From the NCBI GenBank assembly GCA_017860375.1, contig JAGDMB010000002.1, positions 1 to 34,872 on the forward strand: 34,872 nt of DNA. The letters are read 5' to 3'. The notes below the pieces were generated by a model. The model was not told the origin of the DNA and made no database searches. It saw nothing but the letters and a program-made list of their open reading frames with translations. Numbering within the stretch: position 1 is the first letter of the stretch; each line of letters begins with the position of its first letter. This document shows positions 8,022 to 16,269 of this stretch, in pieces. Origin of the DNA: Bacteroidota bacterium. Lineage in GTDB: Bacteria; Bacteroidota; Bacteroidia; Bacteroidales; UBA10428. The position numbers and the translations under genes were made by a program.

Positions 8022-8382
8022 TTTGTATGTCATAAAGGACATCAGGGAAGAATTGGCCAGCAATAAATTTACCGTTCTGATCGAATTGAATTCCAATCAT
8101 CCGATTTTCCGGGGTCATTTCCCGGGAAATCCGGTTTTACCGGGGGTATGTACCGTTCAGATCATAAAAGAGCTATTGGCAAATCTGTTGAAGAGAAACC
8201 TGAACCTCAAAAAGGCCGGCACCATAAAATACCTTTCCTTTATAAATCCTGAAATAAACCGGTTGGTAAGTTTTGACCTGCAGGTAAAGGAAGCTGAAGA
8301 AGGGCAGCTGATCTGCAATGTCTCCGTATTTCATGAGACGACAGTATTTTGCAGCTTCAGGGGGGAGTGGGCAGAAGAATAA
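7993..8382 (+). CDS. FabZ-like 3-hydroxyacyl-ACP dehydratase (hotdog), altered active site
   Basis: This 129-residue hotdog protein has the FabZ signature HPIFRGHFPGNPVLPGV, with the catalytic His at residue 42. In FabZ the partner Glu lies four residues after PGV; here that position is Gln56 (PGVCTVQIIKEL). The change may reduce dehydration, favour a related reaction, or mark a subfamily where the second residue is not needed. A FabZ/ApeI-type dehydratase is expected in polyene synthesis to introduce double bonds. It is the last gene of arm 1, overlaps the lipoprotein gene by 29 bases, and ends 23 bases from the convergent second dehydratase. Confidence 0.78.
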   Translation: MKTDPKFLNDLYVIKDIREELASNKFTVLIELNSNHPIFRGHFPGNPVLPGVCTVQIIKELLANLLKRNLNLKKAGTIKYLSFINPEINRLVSFDLQVKEAEEGQLICNVSVFHETTVFCSFRGEWAEE

Positions 8383-8405
8383 AAAATGGCAATGTAGACA
8401 TTCTT

Positions 8406-8825
8406 TTATATTTCCAGCAAAATCCTCATCTCGCATTCCGCAATAACGGAAGCGTTCCAGAAGATCTTTCCCGTTACAATCGTATAGCCAAGCAGTTCGT
8501 TTTCAACAACGATCTCGGAATGGATTTCAGTGTTGACAGCTGGCAGGGAATGAATGATCAGGTTCTTGATGGCTCCGATATACCCCCTGGATACCGCTTT
8601 CTTTGCAGACAATTGTTGATAACCCGTGTAAGCAGCTGCCGTCTGTGCGATGCATTCCATGAGACCCGATTCCTGCAGACAACCGTTATGGCACAAGACG
8701 TTGGAATCCAGAATAAAAAGGCGACCGCTGGCTGATTTCTCAGAACAACCGGTTAACGTGTCGACCATGACAAATGGCGGACGCTGGGGGATCAGATCGA
8801 GAATCGAATATTCTTCCAGTTTCAT
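8406..8825 (-). CDS. ApeP/FabZ-like 3-hydroxyacyl-ACP dehydratase
   Basis: The 139-residue hotdog protein has the ApeP-like opening IPQRPPFVMVDTL (12-24) and the central helix SGLMECIAQTAAAYTGYQ (53-70), with Glu57 in the acidic catalytic position. His46 in CHNG is the best candidate for the catalytic base, although the loop between His and Glu is shorter than in FabZ. It probably dehydrates the 3-hydroxyacyl-ACP made by the ketoreductase in the same operon, giving the conjugated double bonds. It is the last gene of the minus-strand arm, 40 bases after the radical SAM gene. Confidence 0.8.
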   Translation of the reverse strand: MKLEEYSILDLIPQRPPFVMVDTLTGCSEKSASGRLFILDSNVLCHNGCLQESGLMECIAQTAAAYTGYQQLSAKKAVSRGYIGAIKNLIIHSLPAVNTEIHSEIVVENELLGYTIVTGKIFWNASVIAECEMRILLEI

Positions 8826-8865
8826 GGGCCGTTGAAATGATTGTAAAGGGCTTGGTATTAAAATA

Positions 8866-10224
8866 TCATCTTACCAGGAATTCCCAGAGCGGGCCTTTTT
8901 TATTTCTTTTTCTCATCCTGAGCATGATCTCCGACAGGTCTTCGTCGGGAAATATCCATGGTTTTCCTGACTGCTTTGCCTTCGGTTTAAGGGTTGATGT
9001 GTCGATGTCTTTTGACACATAATAAACCGGTTCAAGAAGGGGATCTTCCTTTTGAACAATGCCTTCGCGGAGTGCAATGCTGTGAAGCCGGGTGCCTGGA
9101 TATATACGCATTCCGATGAAAGGAAAAAAGGCGGTGTGTTGTATCCTTTTTGAATTTTCAAAGGTTTCGTCAAGGGTCTGTTCGGTTTCGCCATATCCTC
9201 CAAGGATAAGAAAGTGGGCAAAATCGATCGCAAGCGTATTGCAGATCTCCGAAATGGCGAGAATATCCGCTACGGTAAAAGGTTTTCCATAGTTTCTGAG
9301 CATGGTGTCCGATAGCGATTCAGTGCCAAATTCAATATGCCGGAGACCGGCTTTTTTTAGCTTCTCAAGGAGGTTAAAGTCAATATTCGTGAAATTAAAA
9401 TATCCCCCCCATTGAATCTTTAATCTGGCGGCAATTAAGCGGTCCGCAAGGTCATGGTTAAAAGTATTGTGGATATTAAAGACAGAGTCCGTAAAAAAAA
9501 CATAATCAATTCCTTTATTGAAATACAGGTCCGACAGTGTTTTTACAATTTGTTCCGGATCGAGGGTACGCACGGTGTGACCTTCTATCAGGGGGTATGT
9601 GCAATAGATACATTTGTAAGGACAGCCACGTTTGGTTTGTATGTTCAGCATCCCGCTGTTTTGCCAGTAATAATCAACAAGCGCATTATCAAACGTCAAG
9701 ACCGGAGATTTGAAATGGTTTGTTCTGTTGTTTACCGTCACTTTCTCATTATGCCGGTAAAGCAAACCATCAATGCCTTTATAATCCTGCCCGCTTTCCA
9801 AGGCTTCGATTAACTGATGCAGGCTGATCTCTCCTTCACCGTAAATGCCAAAATCGGGATTCAGGGTTTCGTATAACTGCTTTGGATAAATGGAAAAACC
9901 GGCACCCCCGATAATAATTTTAGACCGGCTGTATTTCCGCGTGTGGACCATGATCTGATGATAATGCGCAATAAAGCTTTCCTGCCTGTATATATTGACA
10001 TCATCAATGTTCCGAAGGGATATCCCTACATAATCAGGCTGGACATCACAGAGCAGTGCTGCATATTCCTCAAAGGACCCTGTCATAAAGTCGAAGAGGC
10101 GGATCTCCAAATCCGGCATTTGTTCAGCCAGGTATGCTTTCAGATAAGAAATTCCAAGCGGATAAACGGGGTATGGCACGGAATACCTGTTTGCTGAAAC
10201 CAGAATCAGTTTTTTACGGCTCAT
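8866..10224 (-). CDS. B12-binding-domain radical SAM enzyme
   Basis: Residues about 1-150 of this 452-residue protein form a Rossmann-like cobalamin-binding-type domain (IIIGGAGFSIYP and the FGIYGEGE turn are typical). The radical SAM core follows, with the iron-sulfur motif Cys201-x3-Cys205-x2-Cys208 in KRGCPYKCIYCTYP. Further SAM-barrel signs are HIEFGTESLSD and the GGYGET turn. The cobalamin-ligating DxHxxG motif is not seen: the matching place reads DFMTG, without His. Such enzymes often methylate or rearrange unreactive carbons. In this operon it may modify the polyene chain, the aryl head or the lipid anchor; the reaction is not known from sequence. The upstream acyltransferase overlaps its start by 11 bases. 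Confidence 0.83.
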   Translation of the reverse strand: MSRKKLILVSANRYSVPYPVYPLGISYLKAYLAEQMPDLEIRLFDFMTGSFEEYAALLCDVQPDYVGISLRNIDDVNIYRQESFIAHYHQIMVHTRKYSRSKIIIGGAGFSIYPKQLYETLNPDFGIYGEGEISLHQLIEALESGQDYKGIDGLLYRHNEKVTVNNRTNHFKSPVLTFDNALVDYYWQNSGMLNIQTKRGCPYKCIYCTYPLIEGHTVRTLDPEQIVKTLSDLYFNKGIDYVFFTDSVFNIHNTFNHDLADRLIAARLKIQWGGYFNFTNIDFNLLEKLKKAGLRHIEFGTESLSDTMLRNYGKPFTVADILAISEICNTLAIDFAHFLILGGYGETEQTLDETFENSKRIQHTAFFPFIGMRIYPGTRLHSIALREGIVQKEDPLLEPVYYVSKDIDTSTLKPKAKQSGKPWIFPDEDLSEIMLRMRKRNKKGPLWEFLVR

Positions 10225-11113
10225 TTGCTTCCCAGAAATTGTAATAATTAAACCACTGAGAGGGATACTTCCGCAGGGTACGTTCCAAAACGTAAATATA
10301 ATCTTTTATTATGGTTTGAATGGTCTGGTCTCTTTTCTGCTGTATGCCTTGCTGTTGATAAAGACGGGGAGGTGTGGCAAAGAAATGATAATGTGAAGCC
10401 GAATCTTTCATGGCAAAAACAAACGATACCGGCACATGGAATTTCATTGCCAGGTAAAAAGGACCTGTAGGAAAATTTGCTTTTTCGCCAAGGAATTCAA
10501 CAGACAGGGTTTTGCTTCCCTTTACAAATCTGTCGCCGTGAATACAGACCAGTTGTTTTTCACGGAAGGCTTTGTTGATCTCATAAATATGGGAATTGTC
10601 CTCTTTGATGGCAATGACATTGAATTTCCGGCGGGTAACCGAATCAAGATAGTACTTGATTTTTTCATGTTCTGCATCGAACATTATGATATTGACCTCG
10701 GTTTCCAGCCTTTCGAGCATATTGCCGGCCATTTCAAAATTGCCTATATGGGCACTTATCAGTAATCCTCCCGTTCTGTCTGCCACTATTTTTCTGAGGT
10801 GTTCTTCGCCTTCGTAGGTAAAGGAGAATTTTACCGGAAATCCGGCCATGACAGCAACTTTATCCAGCAATACCTGACCGAACACATAATAGTTCTTATA
10901 CACCATCTGCAGGGAATGGAAAAAGCCATATGCAAATCTTTTCCGGTAGAATGGATAGATCGCTTTAAATGCTTTTGGCAGGAACAGGAAAAAATAGAGG
11001 GCAACAAAACGCAAAAGAAAGTATGCAAAGGGCAGACCGGTGTATTTAAGCAGGGCAAAAAAAATCTTATAACCTGCTAAACCGCCGCGTGTTTTACCTT
11101 TCCAGGAAGCCAC
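10214..11113 (-). CDS. LpxL/HtrB-type lipid acyltransferase
   Basis: The 299-residue membrane-associated protein has an N-terminal hydrophobic region (about 25-48). Its core holds ISAHIGNFEMAG, carrying the His122-x4-Glu127 catalytic dyad of lipid A biosynthesis acyltransferases. The later segment CIHGDRFVKGSK resembles the family's GDR motif, and QWFNYYNFW is close to its usual C-terminal motif. It would transfer an acyl chain from ACP to a lipid or sugar acceptor. Related proteins occur in aryl-polyene clusters and may attach the finished polyene acyl chain to its anchor. The ACP gene ends 6 bases upstream, which supports an ACP-linked donor. Confidence 0.82.
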   Translation of the reverse strand: MASWKGKTRGGLAGYKIFFALLKYTGLPFAYFLLRFVALYFFLFLPKAFKAIYPFYRKRFAYGFFHSLQMVYKNYYVFGQVLLDKVAVMAGFPVKFSFTYEGEEHLRKIVADRTGGLLISAHIGNFEMAGNMLERLETEVNIIMFDAEHEKIKYYLDSVTRRKFNVIAIKEDNSHIYEINKAFREKQLVCIHGDRFVKGSKTLSVEFLGEKANFPTGPFYLAMKFHVPVSFVFAMKDSASHYHFFATPPRLYQQQGIQQKRDQTIQTIIKDYIYVLERTLRKYPSQWFNYYNFWEANEP

Positions 11114-11119
11114 ATTGAA

Positions 11120-11368
11120 TTATTTCTTATGATAAAAGGTGTCGATATAATCGTAAAGATTTTGGAGGGTATGAATGGCAGTCATTTCTTCACCCTTCAG
11201 GGTCAATCCAAACTCTTTCTGGACAATTACTGCAATATCCACAAAATCGAGACTTTCAAGGCCAAGATCATTTTTCAGATGCGCACCGGGAGATATCTTT
11301 GATCCCTCAATCTCAAATTCCTCCACTAAAAAATCATTTATCTTATTCTCAATATCTTCCCTCTTCAT
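11120..11368 (-). CDS. Acyl carrier protein 2
   Basis: This 82-residue carrier protein has the modification site at Ser39 in DLGLESLDFVDIAV, followed by the standard acidic second helix. It differs clearly from the ACP at 3377 (LES instead of LDS, and a different N-terminus). It lies 21 bases downstream of a ketosynthase gene and 6 bases upstream of the lipid acyltransferase. It may be the carrier that loads the starter or hands the final chain to the acyltransferase. The function as ACP is secure; the division of labour with ACP 1 is inferred. Confidence 0.9.
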   Translation of the reverse strand: MKREDIENKINDFLVEEFEIEGSKISPGAHLKNDLGLESLDFVDIAVIVQKEFGLTLKGEEMTAIHTLQNLYDYIDTFYHKK

Positions 11369-11389
11369 AGGATAAAAATAAACGCAAAG

Positions 11390-12610
11390 TTAATGATACT
11401 TTTTAATAATCAAACATGAATTGGTTCCGCCGAATCCAAAGGAATTCGATAAGAAGGTATTGATTTCTCTGGGAGTTGTTTCCCTGACAATGTTCAGTTT
11501 GGAGGTAAATTCATCCGTTTCCTCTAAATTGATGTTGGGTGCAATAAAGGAATGTTGCATCATCAGCATTGAGTACACGATCTCACTGGCACCGGCCATC
11601 CACATTTCATGACCCGTCATCGATTTGGTGGAGGAAACAAGGGGCTTTTGCCGGCCAAAGATATGATCAATGGCTTTCGCTTCATTTTGATCTCCTATGG
11701 GAGTTGAGGTGGCATGGGCATTTATATAGTCAATCTGAGAAGGGTCGATGGAAGCATTTTTTAGTGCCATGGTAATAGCACGGATCGGACCATCCACATC
11801 AGGAACGGAAATGTGAAGCCCGTCAGAGGAAAAGCCATAGCCGGTTACTTCGGCAAGAATGGTAGCTCCTCTTTTCATCGCATGTTCGAGGTCCTCGAGT
11901 ATTAAAGTAGCAGCTCCGCCACTGGGGACCAATCCATCCCTCTTTTTGTCAAAAGGCCTGGATGCTTTTTCGGGCTCTGATTCGAGTTTTGAAAAAGCGC
12001 CCAGTGCATCGAAACTGCCTACACAAAAATGATTGGTTTCCTGTGATCCTCCGCAAATAACAATATTCTGGTACCCGTGCCGGATCATCATATATCCCAG
12101 GCCAATGGCATGGGATCCACTGGCACACGCTCCGCTGACGGTGAAATTAATGCCTTTAAGGTGAAAAATTACGGATAAATTCATGGTCACCGATGAGTTC
12201 ATCGACTGAAAAACGGATCCTGAGCCAACCAATGAGGTGTCTTTTTTTTCACGGATGATGTCGGCACATTCAATTACCGCGGGTGTGGAACTGTCGTTGC
12301 CAAAAAGAATGCCCACTTCATTCTGATCAAGGTATTCTTTTGTGATGCCGGCCGATTTAAGCGCCTCAACGGTTGACATATAGGCGTATTCAGCGTGTTC
12401 GGGCATACAAACGCGGGACCGCCGGTCGAGGATACCCTTCAGGACAGGTCTCTCCACTTTGCCGGTTAATCCCGACTGGTAACCCATGGCCTTTCTCTCC
12501 GGATCGAGAACAACACCTGATCTTCCATTTATAAGAGAGTCTTTCACTTCACTGAGGTTCTTTCCAATGGAAGAATAAATGCCTGTACCCGTAATAACTA
12601 CCCTTTTCAT
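11390..12610 (-). CDS. Beta-ketoacyl-ACP synthase (KAS I/II type), arm 2
   Basis: The 406-residue ketosynthase has a full catalytic set: Cys162 in SGACASGSHA, His299 in INAHATSTPIGD and His334 in SMTGHEMWMAGASE. The C-terminal NSFGFGGTNS motif is also intact. The MTGHEMWMAGAS segment differs from the GHTLGAAG of the other two active ketosynthases, so it is not a recent duplicate of them. It has no degenerate partner and sits between the ketoreductase (24 bases) and ACP 2 (21 bases). This position matches the stand-alone third ketosynthase of known aryl-polyene clusters (ApeR type), possibly acting on starter or early intermediates. Confidence 0.9.
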   Translation of the reverse strand: MKRVVITGTGIYSSIGKNLSEVKDSLINGRSGVVLDPERKAMGYQSGLTGKVERPVLKGILDRRSRVCMPEHAEYAYMSTVEALKSAGITKEYLDQNEVGILFGNDSSTPAVIECADIIREKKDTSLVGSGSVFQSMNSSVTMNLSVIFHLKGINFTVSGACASGSHAIGLGYMMIRHGYQNIVICGGSQETNHFCVGSFDALGAFSKLESEPEKASRPFDKKRDGLVPSGGAATLILEDLEHAMKRGATILAEVTGYGFSSDGLHISVPDVDGPIRAITMALKNASIDPSQIDYINAHATSTPIGDQNEAKAIDHIFGRQKPLVSSTKSMTGHEMWMAGASEIVYSMLMMQHSFIAPNINLEETDEFTSKLNIVRETTPREINTFLSNSFGFGGTNSCLIIKKYH

Positions 12611-12634
12611 ACTGCCGCAAGATATTGGATATTA

Positions 12635-13369
12635 TTATGTATAAAGTCCACCATTGACTGAGATTACTTCCCCGGTTATATAGGATGCTTTTTCCGATGC
12701 CAGAAAACAGACTACTTCAGCCACTTCTTCCGGCAATCCGAAACGGTTAAGCGGAATCAGGTTTTTTAATTCGGCCTCGTTCAGGTCCTTTGTCATATCC
12801 GTCCTTATAAAGCCGGGCGCCACGGCATTCACCGTTACATTCTTTTTGCCGATCTCCTGGGCCAGTGCTTTGGTTGCTCCGATCAAGGCGGCTTTTGCCG
12901 CGGAATAATTTACCTGTCCCGGCAGACCTTTCAGGCCCGATAGCGATACAATATTCACGATGCGACCGTATTTATTGACCAGCATGTTTTTTATCAGGAA
13001 CCGTGTGACATAAAAAAAACTATTCAGATTGGTATGGATGACATCATTCCAGTGACTGTCCTCCATCCACATGAGAAGAATATCCTTACGGATTCCTGCA
13101 TTGTTAATCAAAACCTCAACAGTTGCCTCCCTGTTTTCATCCTGCCATTTGCCCAAAGCGTCGCTCACCTGAACGGGATCGGAAACGTCAAATGGCAAAA
13201 GTTCCCCGCTGCCTCCGGCTTCTTTTATCAGGGAAAGGGTTTGCATGGCTTCTGCCTCGTTTGACTTATAATTCACAAGAATAGGATATCCCAGCGAAAC
13301 CATTTTAACGGATATGGCCCTGCCTATGCCTCTTGAACCACCGGTAACTAATGCATATTTCATTATCAA
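12635..13369 (-). CDS. 3-oxoacyl-ACP reductase, FabG-type short-chain dehydrogenase
   Basis: The 244 residues carry the NADPH-binding TGGSRGIGRA (9-18), the structural NNAG (89-92), and the catalytic Ser142, Tyr155 and Lys159 (NYSAAKAA). The C-terminal part GFIRTDMTK, then ASYITGEVISVNGG, is characteristic of FabG. It reduces 3-oxoacyl-ACP to 3-hydroxyacyl-ACP, the step before dehydration. Its position directly after the ammonia-lyase (8 bases) and before a ketosynthase places it in the polyene pathway (ApeQ type) and not in general fatty acid synthesis. A start at the ATG two codons downstream is equally possible. Confidence 0.9.
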   Translation of the reverse strand: MIMKYALVTGGSRGIGRAISVKMVSLGYPILVNYKSNEAEAMQTLSLIKEAGGSGELLPFDVSDPVQVSDALGKWQDENREATVEVLINNAGIRKDILLMWMEDSHWNDVIHTNLNSFFYVTRFLIKNMLVNKYGRIVNIVSLSGLKGLPGQVNYSAAKAALIGATKALAQEIGKKNVTVNAVAPGFIRTDMTKDLNEAELKNLIPLNRFGLPEEVAEVVCFLASEKASYITGEVISVNGGLYT

Positions 13370-13377
13370 TCAAAACA

Positions 13378-14925
13378 TTAATTATTCACTTCGTGAACAA
13401 AATGGGTGCAAAGGTAATCATTAATCTTCCGAATTTCAATATATTTCACTGTATCCTCCTCAAACCTGGGAACCAGGTTCCGGAATTGCATATAGGCATT
13501 TCTTGTTCGTGAGGACAAACGGTTTTCAACAGTGAGATAGTCAATGGCCTGGATAAGGCTAAGCATTTCAACAGAAAGTACCTGGTACGTATTTTCAATG
13601 ACTTTTTTTGCCAGCAGGGCGGAATTGGTTCCCATGCTGACCACATCCTGATTATCGTTGTTGTTGGGAATGCTGTGAATGTAATTGGGGTAAGACAAGG
13701 ACTGGTTTTCAGCCACGGTAGACACAGCCGTAAACTGGGCTCCCTGCATACCAAAGTTAACACCCAGTTTTCCAAGGTTTACAAAAGGCGGAAGCTTGCC
13801 ATTCAGTTTGTCATTCATCATGTAGTTGATCTGCCTTTCCATGAGTATGGAAAGCTTTGTCATGGCAATTTTCATTTTATCCATTTCAAAGGAGATATAA
13901 TCACCATGAAAGTTACCGCCGTGAAATATGTTCTGATTGGCGTCATCAATCATGGGATTGTCACAGGATGAATTGGCTTCATTCAGCAACACCTTTTCGG
14001 ATTGCTCAAGGGTTTCAAGGATGGGGCCCAAAATTTGGGGAACACAGCGTATGGAATAATATTCCTGCACCTTGTCCGCTATGATATATTTGTCGTCAAG
14101 TTTATGATTATAAAAATGATCTTCCCGCTTGCGGATTAATTTGCTGTCGGAAAGAATTTTGCGGATTGCCGCGGCGATGGTATTTTGCCCCTCATGCAGC
14201 TTGACCTGGTTGAGTTCTTTTGAAAAACTGTCGTCGAAAGACCGGACAATCTCATTGATTGTGGCACAAACCAGCAAAGACCAGGAGAGGATATTTTTTG
14301 CATGGATCAGGTTAACGATACCGGTACCGGTCATAAAACAGGTTCCATTGATCAGGGACAATCCTTCACGCAGGTGAACCGAAATGGGCTTAAGATTGTA
14401 TTGCCGGAAGGCTTTGCCGGTATCAACAAGGGCGCCGTCACAATATACTTCCCCTTCCCCTATTAAAGCAAGGGCAACATGAGCAAGCTGCACCAGATCT
14501 CCGCTGGCGCCGACTCCGCCATGTTCAGGAACCATGGGAGTAATCCCATGATTGATCATTGCGGCAATTAATTCCACTACCTCGGGATGAATTCCGGAAT
14601 GTCCCTGTAAAAAATTATTCAACAGCACAATCAGAACAGAACGAACGTACAACGGATCAACAGGCTGACCGCTTCCGGACGCATGGCTTCTTATGGCATT
14701 GTACTGTAGACGGATCCGGTCGGCTTCGTCAATTCTGTATTGAGCCATGGGACCGAGCCCTGTGTTAATCCCATAAATTATCTTATCCTGGTGAAAAGAT
14801 TGAAGAAAATTGAAATTCTTGATTATTCTGCTTTTAACCGAATCAGGGATCTCTATTTTGGAATCTCCGTATAAAATCTTTTGAAAATCATCCGCAGTTA
14901 TCCTGCGCTCACCTATATTCAGCAT
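13378..14925 (-). CDS. Tyrosine ammonia-lyase (aromatic amino acid lyase, MIO enzyme)
   Basis: The 515-residue protein is normal length for the family. Ala140-Ser141-Gly142 in GGVGASGDLVQL forms the MIO prosthetic group. From memory, many stretches are nearly the same as in the Flavobacterium johnsoniae tyrosine ammonia-lyase of the flexirubin locus: YGINTGLGPMAQYRI, IRSHASG, LIRKREDH, VQEYYS, CVPQILGP, NFHGDYIS, IPNNNDNQD. It would convert L-tyrosine to 4-coumarate and ammonia, supplying the aryl starter. The selectivity region reads Ser80-His81, as in that enzyme, although histidine ammonia-lyases also have SH here. No other histidine-degradation gene is nearby, and the neighbours are polyene genes. 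It is the first gene of arm 2. Confidence 0.88.
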   Translation of the reverse strand: MLNIGERRITADDFQKILYGDSKIEIPDSVKSRIIKNFNFLQSFHQDKIIYGINTGLGPMAQYRIDEADRIRLQYNAIRSHASGSGQPVDPLYVRSVLIVLLNNFLQGHSGIHPEVVELIAAMINHGITPMVPEHGGVGASGDLVQLAHVALALIGEGEVYCDGALVDTGKAFRQYNLKPISVHLREGLSLINGTCFMTGTGIVNLIHAKNILSWSLLVCATINEIVRSFDDSFSKELNQVKLHEGQNTIAAAIRKILSDSKLIRKREDHFYNHKLDDKYIIADKVQEYYSIRCVPQILGPILETLEQSEKVLLNEANSSCDNPMIDDANQNIFHGGNFHGDYISFEMDKMKIAMTKLSILMERQINYMMNDKLNGKLPPFVNLGKLGVNFGMQGAQFTAVSTVAENQSLSYPNYIHSIPNNNDNQDVVSMGTNSALLAKKVIENTYQVLSVEMLSLIQAIDYLTVENRLSSRTRNAYMQFRNLVPRFEEDTVKYIEIRKINDYLCTHFVHEVNN

Positions 14926-15114
14926 TTAGACAATATTTGTGTTAATGAGGTGTTGAAAATATATTCCCGTATTAAAGGTCAATAAATGCTGCAAAATAAT
15001 AAAAAAACAGCTTATTATGCTAATTGTTTGCAGAATTACCCTTCTTTTTTGGGTTTAAATTAATTTGTTAACTTGCACCCTCCATCATTACTGATAAACC
15101 GGGGACAAGCGGGA
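14926..15114. other. Divergent regulatory region between arms 2 and 3
   Basis: These AT-rich 189 bases separate the divergently transcribed ammonia-lyase and glycosyltransferase genes. On the minus strand TATATTTT (complement of 14956-14963) is a weak -7 candidate for arm 2. On the plus strand TTTG (15048-15051) and TAACTTG (15069-15075), 17 bases apart, could serve arm 3. Both matches are imperfect. No regulator gene is adjacent, so control of the locus may be from elsewhere. Confidence 0.35.
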
Positions 15115-16266
15115 ATGAAAACCTGTGTAATAATTCCAACCTACAACAACGGAACAACGCTTGAAGGAGTAATATCAGAGGTCCTGAAAATATCAATGGA
15201 TATAATTGTGGTAAATGACGGTTCGACGGACAATACAGCCTTGATTTTACAGAAATTTAACTCCCTGAAAACCCTGTCCTATGCGGTCAACAAAGGCAAG
15301 GGATATGCCATCCGGAAAGGATTTGAGATCGCAATAGCAGAAGGATATACCTATGCCATTACAATCGATTCGGATGGACAGCATTATGCCGGTGATATCC
15401 CTCTTTTTATTCAAAAAGTACAGGAGGAGCCGCATTCGTTGATCGTGGGTGCACGAAACCTTGTCCGTACAACCATTTCCGAATCCAGCAGTTTTGCCAA
15501 CCGGTTTTCCAACTTCTGGTATCGCTTGATTACCGGGATATCGCTGCCGGATACCCAGTCGGGTTTCCGGTTATATCCGCTTGAATTGATAAAGGAAATG
15601 CGTTTTTATACGCGCAAATACGAATTTGAGCTTGAAGTACTTGTCAGGGCGGCGTGGAATGATATAAAAATCAGCAGTGTGCCCATTCGGGTTTATTATC
15701 CGCCAAAAAAGGAAAGGGTCAGTCATTTCAGACCTTTTAAGGATTTTACCCGGATAAGCTTGCTGAATACCCTGTTCGTTATCATTTCATTGCTGTATAT
15801 TAAACCCTTTTCTTTTTTAAAATACCTGACCAGGGAAAATATCCGGAATTTTGTCACTAAACATATCCTGCTGACCGATGAAACCAATTTTAATATTGCA
15901 ATGGCAGTGGCGTTTGGCGTATTTATGGGCATCATTCCGATATGGGGATTGCAGCTGATAACGGCCATTGCCCTGGCGCATCTGTTTAAACTTAGTAAAT
16001 TCATCGTGATTGTTGCAGCCAACATCAGCATTCCGCCCATGATACCGTTTATTTTGTACGCCAGTTATATAACGGGGGGAATTCTTATGGGAACCGGAAC
16101 CAATATGCGGTTTAGCAGGGACCTGACCGTCCCGTCCTTCGAAAACAATGTATTGCAATACATCCTGGGAAGTATTGTGTTTGCTGTTATTATGGGAATC
16201 GCGACGGGAATAGCCTCCTATATTTTCGTGTCAAACCTGCGAAAAAAGCATACGGTGAATAATTAA
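15115..16266 (+). CDS. Glycosyltransferase family 2 fused to a DUF2062 membrane domain
   Basis: The ATG at 15115 gives 383 residues opening with MKTCVIIPTYNN, the usual GT2 start. A TTG at 15073 would add a non-conserved tail. The catalytic domain (about 1-220) has VVNDGSTDN (32-40) and the metal-binding DSDGQH with Asp85 and Asp87, as in dolichol/polyprenyl-phosphate sugar synthases. From about residue 220 come membrane segments and then a DUF2062 domain (from about 250, NIAMAVAFGVFMGIIPIWG). This pairing is common in Bacteroidota pigment loci, though DUF2062 is of unknown function. It probably transfers a sugar to a lipid carrier used for the polyene. The exporter fusion follows after 3 bases. 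Confidence 0.83.
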   Translation: MKTCVIIPTYNNGTTLEGVISEVLKISMDIIVVNDGSTDNTALILQKFNSLKTLSYAVNKGKGYAIRKGFEIAIAEGYTYAITIDSDGQHYAGDIPLFIQKVQEEPHSLIVGARNLVRTTISESSSFANRFSNFWYRLITGISLPDTQSGFRLYPLELIKEMRFYTRKYEFELEVLVRAAWNDIKISSVPIRVYYPPKKERVSHFRPFKDFTRISLLNTLFVIISLLYIKPFSFLKYLTRENIRNFVTKHILLTDETNFNIAMAVAFGVFMGIIPIWGLQLITAIALAHLFKLSKFIVIVAANISIPPMIPFILYASYITGGILMGTGTNMRFSRDLTVPSFENNVLQYILGSIVFAVIMGIATGIASYIFVSNLRKKHTVNN

Positions 16267-16269
16267 CCT

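Noticed and set aside
13378..14925. Histidine ammonia-lyase of histidine degradation
   Set aside because: The Ser-His selectivity pair is shared with HAL, but the sequence follows the Flavobacterium tyrosine enzyme and lies in a polyene operon with no hutU, hutI or ftcD gene nearby.
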